Source of the DNA: Planctomycetaceae bacterium | Lineage (GTDB): Bacteria; Planctomycetota; Planctomycetia; Pirellulales; Lacipirellulaceae | DNA: 55,273 bases | Reading direction: 5' to 3' | Assembly (NCBI GenBank): GCA_002702655.1 | Contig: PABB01000039.1 | Coordinates: 1-55,273 of the forward strand | In this document: positions 35,147 to 42,488 of the stretch, piece after piece | Layout: every line of letters begins with the position of its first letter | Numbering within the stretch: position 1 is the stretch's first letter | The notes under the pieces: model-generated | The model's database searches: none | What the model was told of the DNA's origin: nothing | What the model saw: the letters and a program-made list of their open reading frames with translations, nothing else | Position numbers and translations under genes: made by a program

Positions 35147-37372
35147 TCACGGACTGGCAAGGCACGCTACCATCCCCTTGAAATGGACAGGGTCCGCTTC
35201 CTCGATGAGCTGCAGGACGTCCTGCAATAACCCGGGCGCCCCCGAGAGACTGCTGAGGTCTTCGTCATAATCGCCTACGGCGTCGAGATGCGACTGCATG
35301 TTACAGAACCGGTAGAGGCGTGACCGTCTCTCTTCATTTCCATCGACCGCCTCCATCTTCGCATAGAGGCTGCCAGCGTCGGGAGCCTTGAACGCCAGAA
35401 ACGCCTCCAGAACGCGTCGAGCGATGTTCGGTGCCGGCAGGTAGTATTCAAGCGGCTGGCCATTGTGATTCGTAGCGAGATGATGCACCCGGCTGAAAAG
35501 GTACTGATACTCGGAGTGAAACTTCGCCAGAAGCGAGTCTATCTCAACGAGTGCTGCATTCCGCCCGTCGGCGTCGCACGCCACGTCTATCATGAAGATT
35601 CGGCATTCGTTCTTGAGGGGTTTCCTGAGATTCTTGAACCACTCTCTGACCATGCGAAAGAACGGAAAATTGTGCGTCAGTATCAGCACTTGCTTGGCTG
35701 CTCTCGACCGGTCTTTGATGAAAGCAAAGGCGTTGTAGAGGGCGTTCGAATCGAGACTGGACACCGGGTCGTCAAAGACAACGATCGCATCTTCCAGCTT
35801 GAATTCGTCGTCTGCGAATGTCTTCAAGAAGTACAACACGGCGATGGCTGTTCTCTCACCGTCGCTCAACTTCTGGGCGAGCTGGCCTCGTCGCGTCACC
35901 CGATAACCTTCCGCATGCGGTTCAAAGACAAGGTCGTTGTGACCGAGGTATCGAGCAAGGTCAGCGGTCAGCTCCTTAGCGGGAAGCCTGTGTGAGAGCA
36001 ACTCAGCCCTCATTTCTCGTGCCTGCCTTCGACATTCGTCAAGTCGTGTTCGCGAAGCGTCGTACGCCTTCGTGGCATCGGCAGCGTCAGCGACTTTGGC
36101 GACGTAGTCGTCCAGGCAGTCTCTGACGCGAGCGTTCTCATACGAACGTTGTGCGGCTGCAACGCCTTCAGAATGGTTCTGGGATGCGAGGTTGTGGTCG
36201 TCAACGAGACGGAGTAATGCCTCCCACTCATCATTTGACGGGACCTTGTCCGGGTAGCTTGTCGACAACGTCTCAAAGAGCTGCAATTGCTTCTCCTCAA
36301 GGCATCCCCTGAGCCTCGAAAGCTCTTCGCAATATTCTTTCACGCATGTTTTTGCACTTTCATGGAGCTTTGCGTACCGCTCGGCCAGATGGTCGGCAAT
36401 CTCGGCGTTCCGAGGGAAGGCTATCCGAGTGAGCTCGGTTTGCGTCGCGTCGATGCGGCCGAGAACCTCTTCGATGTCGCCTTGCAGCTTCGTTACGGCG
36501 TCGCTGAAGTGCTTCTTGAGGGCTTCAACCCGCTCCGCTGGCACGGTCTGCCCACAATAGAAGCAGTCCTGGCTCTCACGTGCTGCGTGGAGAGACAGAC
36601 CCTGTTGCACCCACTGTGCTACCTCCGCGTCGGCCGTCAACTCGTCAATGGCTTCAGAAACGACCGCCCGCTTCCGTAGCAAGGCGACGTCGTCCCTAAT
36701 TGCCGCAATGTCAGGAAGAGTCGCACTTGGCTTGGCGACCCCCTCCTTGTATGAGGCCCGGGTCCGCTTGAGAAGCTCCTCCTGTTCCTGTTCCGAGGGG
36801 TTTTCGCCGCTGGCGGGCCCACTCTTAGCAAGCTCGTCTGCTTTCGCTTTGAAGCGTCCCTTGTTGTAGGACGCATAACGATTCCCTTCCCGGCCGAGCG
36901 TATCCTTCAGGGCCTTTGCCGACTGGATGCAGAACCTGTCGAGCTCCTTGTCAGCCTTCTCCTTCTTCTGTCGCAGCACGGGCACCTTTAGCTGCAATTC
37001 CTTGCCCTCCGCTTCCAGGGCGTCGAGTTCCTGCTTCTTCTTCAGGTTCTCTTTGCCAAAGACGGAAATGGGCTTCATCTCTCCTTCAACGGTCTCGCGT
37101 ACGAAATCGCGATTGAAGACTTTGATGGAGCAGTCCGAGTCGCGGAACTCATCCTTCGCAATCACGCCCGAGTCGAAAAGAATCTCGATGGCATCTCCCT
37201 CGGGCCGCTCTCGCAACTCGAGTTGCCGGAGAATACCGCTCAGCGTGCTCTTTCCCGTGCCGTTCCACCCGAACACCAGGTTAAACCGCTTGCAGTCGTC
37301 AAGCCCGGAGGCTGGCCACGAAAAGTCGCGGAAGATGCCGCAACCTTTGAGTTTCTGAATTCGCTTAATCAT
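35147..37372 (-). CDS. RloC/PrrC-like AAA_13 ATPase (possible anticodon nuclease)
   Basis: A 741-residue ABC-type ATPase of the AAA_13 family. Walker A is GWNGTGKS at residues 35-42, the ABC signature LSDGERTAI near 500, and Walker B VVFDDPVSSLDS near 535, followed by the His of LILTHNFPFF. A long coiled coil in the middle carries CFYC near residue 270, a zinc-hook CxxC as in RloC and Rad50. Beyond Walker B there is an Arg and a Glu four residues later (RRVLEAF, near 650) and a later His (MQSHLD, near 693), a spacing close to the Arg-Glu-His triad of PrrC. In RloC and PrrC this part cuts tRNA anticodons. The ATG at 37372 lies 19 nt after the DUF2130 gene, so one operon is likely. Confidence 0.7.
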   Translation of the reverse strand: MIKRIQKLKGCGIFRDFSWPASGLDDCKRFNLVFGWNGTGKSTLSGILRQLELRERPEGDAIEILFDSGVIAKDEFRDSDCSIKVFNRDFVRETVEGEMKPISVFGKENLKKKQELDALEAEGKELQLKVPVLRQKKEKADKELDRFCIQSAKALKDTLGREGNRYASYNKGRFKAKADELAKSGPASGENPSEQEQEELLKRTRASYKEGVAKPSATLPDIAAIRDDVALLRKRAVVSEAIDELTADAEVAQWVQQGLSLHAARESQDCFYCGQTVPAERVEALKKHFSDAVTKLQGDIEEVLGRIDATQTELTRIAFPRNAEIADHLAERYAKLHESAKTCVKEYCEELSRLRGCLEEKQLQLFETLSTSYPDKVPSNDEWEALLRLVDDHNLASQNHSEGVAAAQRSYENARVRDCLDDYVAKVADAADATKAYDASRTRLDECRRQAREMRAELLSHRLPAKELTADLARYLGHNDLVFEPHAEGYRVTRRGQLAQKLSDGERTAIAVLYFLKTFADDEFKLEDAIVVFDDPVSSLDSNALYNAFAFIKDRSRAAKQVLILTHNFPFFRMVREWFKNLRKPLKNECRIFMIDVACDADGRNAALVEIDSLLAKFHSEYQYLFSRVHHLATNHNGQPLEYYLPAPNIARRVLEAFLAFKAPDAGSLYAKMEAVDGNEERRSRLYRFCNMQSHLDAVGDYDEDLSSLSGAPGLLQDVLQLIEEADPVHFKGMVACLASP

Positions 37373-37391
37373 GACTGGCTCGTCAAAAACG

Positions 37392-38666
37392 TCACTCGCC
37401 GTCTTGGATTGAATCGCTTTCAAGTAACGGTGCAGCCAGTCCCTCGATTTCAGCAAGGCCGGCTCCGGCGATCGCCTGCAAGTCGCCATACATCCCGGCC
37501 GTCGCATCCACGACCAGTCGCAGCTGTTCCTCGCGTTTCGCCCACATGCGGGTCATTGTGCGACGCTCCTTCTCCAGGTCCTCTTGCATTGCGGTGAACT
37601 TCTCGACAATGGCGTTCACGCGATGCCGGAACTGCGGGCCGGTGAGGTAGTCGTAGACAAGCTCCATCTTGGACTGCTGGCCGTCCCGCGAACGGCGGGC
37701 CTTGTTCAGTTCGATGAGCGACGTCCGCAGAGCGATGCAGACAGGAATGGCCGTAAGCGGCGACGTAACCCATACGCCGTCGACGAGGTCAAAACTCTCG
37801 ACGCCTGCGGGCAACGCCTGCGACATGATAATGGCCACGTCGGCTTTCGCGGCCCGTTGGTCCTGCCGCAACTTGACCAGCCAGCCGTCGCTCCAGTTCT
37901 TGGTTCGCTTGGATTCCCACAGAATCGTGCCGGAACAGACGCCTGGCGCCGGAATCACGCGATGAAGCACGTCGCCGCCGTGTTCACCCTTGGGAACAGG
38001 CGTGACCTCGTCGAGCGGAAAGCGGGAGCCTATCAGCTCCTCAAGCACCAACTCCTGAACCTCTCCCTGCAGCTGCTGGGAGCCCTGCTCCGCCTTCTTC
38101 TTCAGGTCCTCGATTTGCTTCTGCATCGCCGCAATGACCTGCTCCTTCTCGGCGACCTTGAGCTTCATCTCCTGCTCGGCGTCCTGTTTGCCCTTCGCAC
38201 GCTCGGCCTGCAGCGACTCCTGCACGCGACGCTCAACGGTCAGCTCCAGTTCTCGCTTCTGATCGTCGAGTTCACGCTGCTTGCGAATGAGGTCGGCCTG
38301 AGCCTTCTGGGCGTCGGCAAGCTTCTGCTCGCGTGCCGCGAGCACCTCTTTGAGTTCGGTCAGCTGCTTGTCGCGTTCGCCGAGTTCGGCGCCAAGAAGA
38401 GTCCTCGCTTTGGCGGCCTCCTCTCCGGCAATGCGGTCGCGTTCTTCGTTAAGCCGAACGGCGACCTGCTCGTCAAGTTCGCCGCGAGCCTTTTCCAGCT
38501 CCGCTTGTTCCTTCCGCAGGCTTTCCTCTCTGGCACGGGTCTTCTCGGAAAGCTCAGCGAGCCGCTGCTCATACCGTTCTCTCGTGGCCGCGATAAGCGG
38601 TGCGGCAAGCGACTCCGTCAACGGGATGTCGGCGTTGCAGTTGGGACATCGTATCTGCGGTTCCAT
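37392..38666 (-). CDS. DUF2130 protein with long coiled coil
   Basis: A 424-residue protein. It begins with a CPNC knuckle (IRCPNCNADIPL). Residues about 25-210 form a long charged coiled coil (many Glu, Lys, Arg, Gln). The C-terminal DUF2130 part has GGDVLHRV and ILWESKRTKNWSDGW, a pattern compatible with a PD-(D/E)xK-like nuclease fold (Asp, then Glu-x-Lys). The ATG at 38666 has AGGAGG 9-14 nt upstream. Its stop is 19 nt from the RloC-like gene. Pairing of DUF2130 with an AAA_13 protein suggests a multi-gene defence cassette; this is inference. Confidence 0.7.
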   Translation of the reverse strand: MEPQIRCPNCNADIPLTESLAAPLIAATRERYEQRLAELSEKTRAREESLRKEQAELEKARGELDEQVAVRLNEERDRIAGEEAAKARTLLGAELGERDKQLTELKEVLAAREQKLADAQKAQADLIRKQRELDDQKRELELTVERRVQESLQAERAKGKQDAEQEMKLKVAEKEQVIAAMQKQIEDLKKKAEQGSQQLQGEVQELVLEELIGSRFPLDEVTPVPKGEHGGDVLHRVIPAPGVCSGTILWESKRTKNWSDGWLVKLRQDQRAAKADVAIIMSQALPAGVESFDLVDGVWVTSPLTAIPVCIALRTSLIELNKARRSRDGQQSKMELVYDYLTGPQFRHRVNAIVEKFTAMQEDLEKERRTMTRMWAKREEQLRLVVDATAGMYGDLQAIAGAGLAEIEGLAAPLLESDSIQDGE

Positions 38667-39115
38667 GTCGCGAGACCTCCTGAGATGGTTTTGTACCACA
38701 TTTTTTTACCTGCGTCGTTACATCCCGGCCGGTCGCGACTGACGTCTCGCGTCCTGTACGGACATGCCGCCAAGCCAGTAGGTTCACGTGCCCCCGCCGA
38801 GCACTTCGCTCAGTGGAGTTCTGCGAGTGCTTCGCTCCCTTCATCCGTATGGCCCTCGCCCCCTTGCCGGGGCCGTGCGGATGGAGGGGGCGGAGCACGG
38901 CCGGGGCGTACCTCCTCGCGTACCGCCTTTCCGTCCCGAGTGCTTTGCTTAGCAGATTCCGGAGGCCCCTCTGCGGCCCTGCCGGATCGCGACGCGACAG
39001 GCCCGTCCTGCGGCTGGGCGATGTCCGCGGGCGATGTTACGATAAGCCCGACTTGCTCAGCTGCAGACGGTGCATGTAGCCAACGGAACCGACAGCGACT
39101 GCGAGGGCCAACACG
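38667..39115. other. GC-rich divergent gap with short repeats and hairpins
   Basis: This 449-bp region is non-coding as far as I can see. It has three copies of a short motif of the form CGAG-YR-CTTYGCTY at about 38798, 38824 and 38937, each able to form a small hairpin with a CTTCG- or CTTTG-type loop. It also has a longer pairing CATCCG (38842-38847) with CGGATG (38878-38883) that encloses GGCCC/GGGCC. It is less dense than the 8.9-10.2 kb and 45.7-46.1 kb regions. Confidence 0.4.
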
Positions 39116-40141
39116 GTGACCGACACGAATCAGGACGATGCCGAACGCGACTTTCGAGACCAGTTGAAACAGACCGCGGCGGAAACCAGCCGGATTGACG
39201 GCGTGTGGGATGCATTCAAGGAGCTGGCCAGTAGTCAGCGAGGCCGCATCAAGTTTGACGACCCGTCGCTGGAAATGGTGCGGGAATCGCTCCTATCGTT
39301 TGACGTCCGTCGACTGCCGTCGAGCCGCATTGAGAGGCTGTTCGCTCTGGTGGTCGCTCTGGCGGTCGTGAGCCCCTTGCTCTCGGGGGGCGGCGGCGCC
39401 ACGAGCCGGTCGACGTGGGCTCTTCACGCTGTTTTTCTCTGCGTCGCCGCGTTTCTCGGGTCCTTCATCTGGATTTTCGCGAACGGCCTGCAGGACGCCA
39501 AAGGCAAGGGCCTCCAGGTGCTGCTGCTCGTGCTCGTGTGCTGCGGGCTGGTGCTCGGCCCGCTTTGTTCATGGCTCGAGGAGATGTGTCTCCGTGCCAA
39601 CGGACTCACAAGCACTGACCACAGCGTGCGGGCGGGGTTCATGAACAACGTGCTGGCTCGGGCGTGGCACGGCGAACTCTTGAAGATTCTTCCGGCACTC
39701 GTGTACATCAAAGGCAAGCCGTCTCCGAATCGCATTGGCCTGGTAACCTACATCGGGCTGTTTGCCGGCCTTGGGATTGCGGCCGTCGCTTTGGCGTCTG
39801 GCCAAATCAACATTCTGGAAGGCGTAAGAGCTCCGAAGGACCTGAACGTCTTGAGCGTATCGCTTTCGATGATGAATAGCGGTTTTCGGCTGGCGGGGCC
39901 GACATTGCTCGTGGAAGCGTTTGCCACGTCGCTGTTTGCATACTGTCTGTATCTGGGCTGGCACCTTCCCCACCGAGAGATGCCGCTTTTTATCCTCGGG
40001 TACGTCCTGGCGGTGCTTGTCACGAGCATCTACCACGGCCTGGCGTTCACGTCACTGGGACAGATACTCATGGTGCTCGCCCTTTCGCTCTACGTGCTCG
40101 ACAAACTCAAAGCGAGCCATCTGATGATGGAGGCGCCGTAA
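39116..40141 (+). CDS. Multi-pass membrane protein resembling PrsW proteases
   Basis: A 341-residue membrane protein with about eight hydrophobic segments after a 75-residue cytoplasmic N-terminus. The stretch HGELLKILPALVYIKG resembles the E-E-x-x-K motif of PrsW-type intramembrane peptidases, but with a single Glu; a second Glu lies in WLEEMCL earlier. The segments GLFAGLGIAAVAL and IYHGLAFTSLGQ could hold the later PrsW motifs (a His in the last). Homology to PrsW is therefore suggestive. The GTG at 39116 has GAGGG upstream. It converges on the coupling-protein gene at 40157, just 15 bp away. Confidence 0.45.
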   Translation: MTDTNQDDAERDFRDQLKQTAAETSRIDGVWDAFKELASSQRGRIKFDDPSLEMVRESLLSFDVRRLPSSRIERLFALVVALAVVSPLLSGGGGATSRSTWALHAVFLCVAAFLGSFIWIFANGLQDAKGKGLQVLLLVLVCCGLVLGPLCSWLEEMCLRANGLTSTDHSVRAGFMNNVLARAWHGELLKILPALVYIKGKPSPNRIGLVTYIGLFAGLGIAAVALASGQINILEGVRAPKDLNVLSVSLSMMNSGFRLAGPTLLVEAFATSLFAYCLYLGWHLPHREMPLFILGYVLAVLVTSIYHGLAFTSLGQILMVLALSLYVLDKLKASHLMMEAP

Positions 40142-40156
40142 CACGCTGGCGGCCGG

Positions 40157-42436
40157 CTAATCAAACAGGTCCTCGACAGACGCGGGCTTTTTGGCAGCGG
40201 ACTTTGGAGCTCTTCGCGTCTTCGGCCCGGACAGCTCGTCATCTGGCGGGGGCAAGAGCCCCAGTCGGGCGTAGTCGGCCTTGTCCCACGGCGGCAACCA
40301 CTCGTTCTCGACGTCCATCGGGTCGCGACGCGGGTCGGCCCCTTTCGGTTCCAGCAGTTCGTCGAGCAGCGGCAGCGGCATCCCCGCGTAAAACACCGGC
40401 AGATGCGGCATGACGTAGTAGCCGTGAAACTGCCCGGCGGCTCGCGGGTCGGGAAGACCGGAAATCTCAGAGGCGAGCACAGCGTCCTGCACCCGTTCTT
40501 CGTACGATTCGCTGCTGCTCTTTTGCCAGCCGCTGGTCACGCCGTGGCTCTTTGACAGATGGCCCGTGGTGACCGTATCGGAGCCGCTCGTGCTGGTCGA
40601 ATAGGACATCTTACTGTACTTCTCCAGCTGCTGGCCGATCTGTTTGCCGGCCCACTGGGCGGTGTCGCCGTCACATTTGAGAAACGCCTTGAAGCCGCAC
40701 TGGCCGAGAATCGTCTTCGCGTCCTGCTCGCCATAGGCCGAGACCATCTGGCTGTAGGTCTGCACGCCGATGACGACCTCCACGCCGAACTCGCGGCCCT
40801 CGGTGAGCAAGTCGCTGAGTCCTTCGAGCCTCCCGAGCTGCGAACACTCGTCAAGAAATATGGCTCGCCGCTCTTTGGTTCCCTCCCCCGTTTCGACGTG
40901 ATGGTTGTACCGCGAGTCGAGCAACAACTGGCTAAGTCGCTTAAAGAGCAGTCGATTGAGGGGCCTGACCACCGTTTCGTTCTCCCGGACGTTGGGCAGC
41001 AAGAGCACCGTACGCGGCTGGTGCTGCACCCAGTCTTCGAGACTGATGCTGGTCAGCTCGTCCTCGGCATGCTCGCTTGCAGCCAGCCGGTGCCAGAGCG
41101 ACGCGACAATGCGAAAGTCGTCGAGGTACGTCGTTGAGGAGGAATAGATGCCGGTGGCCGTCTCGTGGGCGATGTTCATCGTTTGCTCGATGACGGCCTT
41201 CCCTTCGGGATACTGCGACAGCACGTGTTTGAGCGAGTCCTGGCTGGCAAAGGCGTTGATCACGTCCCGGAGCGTCCAGCGAGGCTGCTTTCCGCCTCGG
41301 TAGATGAACGCCTGGACGACGCCAGTAATCTGTCGCCGGGCGTTGGTGCGGAAGTACTGATGCTGCTCGGCGTTCTGTCCGGGCGGCACGCTGCTCTGCA
41401 GAAACACGTCCGCGAGCAACCGGGCGTCGGCCGGACTGCGAATATCGCGAGCGAGATCCCACGCCACGGCCCGGCGGTCGAAGGGATTGAGAATGAACAG
41501 GTCCTTCCGCGGCTGAAACCCGTGGCCGGTGAGCAGCGGGACGTGCTCGGACTTCGCGTCGTAGACAATGGCCTGATGAGTGTCGTAGCGACTGCTGCGA
41601 CGCACCACGTTGCTTGTGACGCTCTGCTTCGCCGCGGCAGGCAGCGGCAACAGCGACCCCATCAGCATGCGAAAGCAAATCGTTTTGCCGCTGCCTGCCA
41701 TGCCGACAAACAGCTTGTGCGTGTTGCTGGTGCTGCCGCGGACCACCGGCATGCCGCCGACCAGGTCGTGCGTCTTGAAATGCACCAGCGGCGTATCCCC
41801 CCGCCGCGGAGTCGTCTCAATGAGCTGCATCAATGCGGCGGGCAACACCTGGCTCGCCATGTGGACCTTCGGGCCGCGAAGCACCAGCCGCTCTGGCTCG
41901 TGATTGCCGTCGTAGTGAAACGTCATCCGCGGCCCGGGCGGGGACAGGTGTTTCTGCTTCAAGTACCACAATGCGGCGGCCGAAGCCGCCACGCCAACGA
42001 GCGGACCGGGAACGTCGCCGACGGCGGCCGAGACCATCGCTCCGGGTATGAGGGCAAGCGTCGCCCCGACGGCAAGCAGAGCCGCAAACTCGACTGGCTG
42101 GCGAACGTACTGGTCGCCGTACTCGTCTTGGAGTTGGTCAAAAACAAGAAAGGCCGCGACGGGGGCCAGCAGCAGGAACGCAAGGGACAGCGAGAACATC
42201 GCGTGAGCCAGTGACACAATGATCGCCACGGCGACGACAATCGCAGCGAGCGTGACGCGACTCCTCTGCCGCCGCTGCCGAAGCATGTAAGCCGTCACGC
42301 CGTCGAGATAGTCCGGGTCGATGTAGATGCTCGACTCTGGGTAAGCGAGCTCTTTGAGCGGATTGTGGACATAGAAGTACTGGGGCAGCGTCCCTTTGAG
42401 TTCGGCCAGTTCTTCTTGCGGGATGGTGACGGCCAT
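40157..42436 (-). CDS. Type IV coupling protein (VirD4/TraD family)
   Basis: A 759-residue ATPase. Four hydrophobic stretches within about residues 45-160 anchor it to the inner membrane. The ATPase has Walker A VGMAGSGKT (near residue 244) and Walker B AIFLDECSQLGRLEG (near 523). Such proteins bring relaxase-bound DNA to a secretion channel. The ATG at 42436 (GAGG 9 nt upstream) is favoured; an ATG at 42517, with a weak site, would add 27 residues including CTCDAC and would overlap the relaxase gene end. It lies directly after the relaxase gene. No channel (mating-pair) genes were found on the plasmid. Confidence 0.8.
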   Translation of the reverse strand: MAVTIPQEELAELKGTLPQYFYVHNPLKELAYPESSIYIDPDYLDGVTAYMLRQRRQRSRVTLAAIVVAVAIIVSLAHAMFSLSLAFLLLAPVAAFLVFDQLQDEYGDQYVRQPVEFAALLAVGATLALIPGAMVSAAVGDVPGPLVGVAASAAALWYLKQKHLSPPGPRMTFHYDGNHEPERLVLRGPKVHMASQVLPAALMQLIETTPRRGDTPLVHFKTHDLVGGMPVVRGSTSNTHKLFVGMAGSGKTICFRMLMGSLLPLPAAAKQSVTSNVVRRSSRYDTHQAIVYDAKSEHVPLLTGHGFQPRKDLFILNPFDRRAVAWDLARDIRSPADARLLADVFLQSSVPPGQNAEQHQYFRTNARRQITGVVQAFIYRGGKQPRWTLRDVINAFASQDSLKHVLSQYPEGKAVIEQTMNIAHETATGIYSSSTTYLDDFRIVASLWHRLAASEHAEDELTSISLEDWVQHQPRTVLLLPNVRENETVVRPLNRLLFKRLSQLLLDSRYNHHVETGEGTKERRAIFLDECSQLGRLEGLSDLLTEGREFGVEVVIGVQTYSQMVSAYGEQDAKTILGQCGFKAFLKCDGDTAQWAGKQIGQQLEKYSKMSYSTSTSGSDTVTTGHLSKSHGVTSGWQKSSSESYEERVQDAVLASEISGLPDPRAAGQFHGYYVMPHLPVFYAGMPLPLLDELLEPKGADPRRDPMDVENEWLPPWDKADYARLGLLPPPDDELSGPKTRRAPKSAAKKPASVEDLFD

Positions 42437-42488
42437 CGCGTCGTACCTCGTCCGAATAAAAAATGCGTCATGTCGTACAGCACAAGCG

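Noticed and set aside
37584-39119. A 511-codon rightward open frame opposite DUF2130
   Set aside because: It is antisense to the coiled-coil coding region and runs into the non-coding gap; its Leu-rich composition comes from reading Glu/Lys codons backwards.
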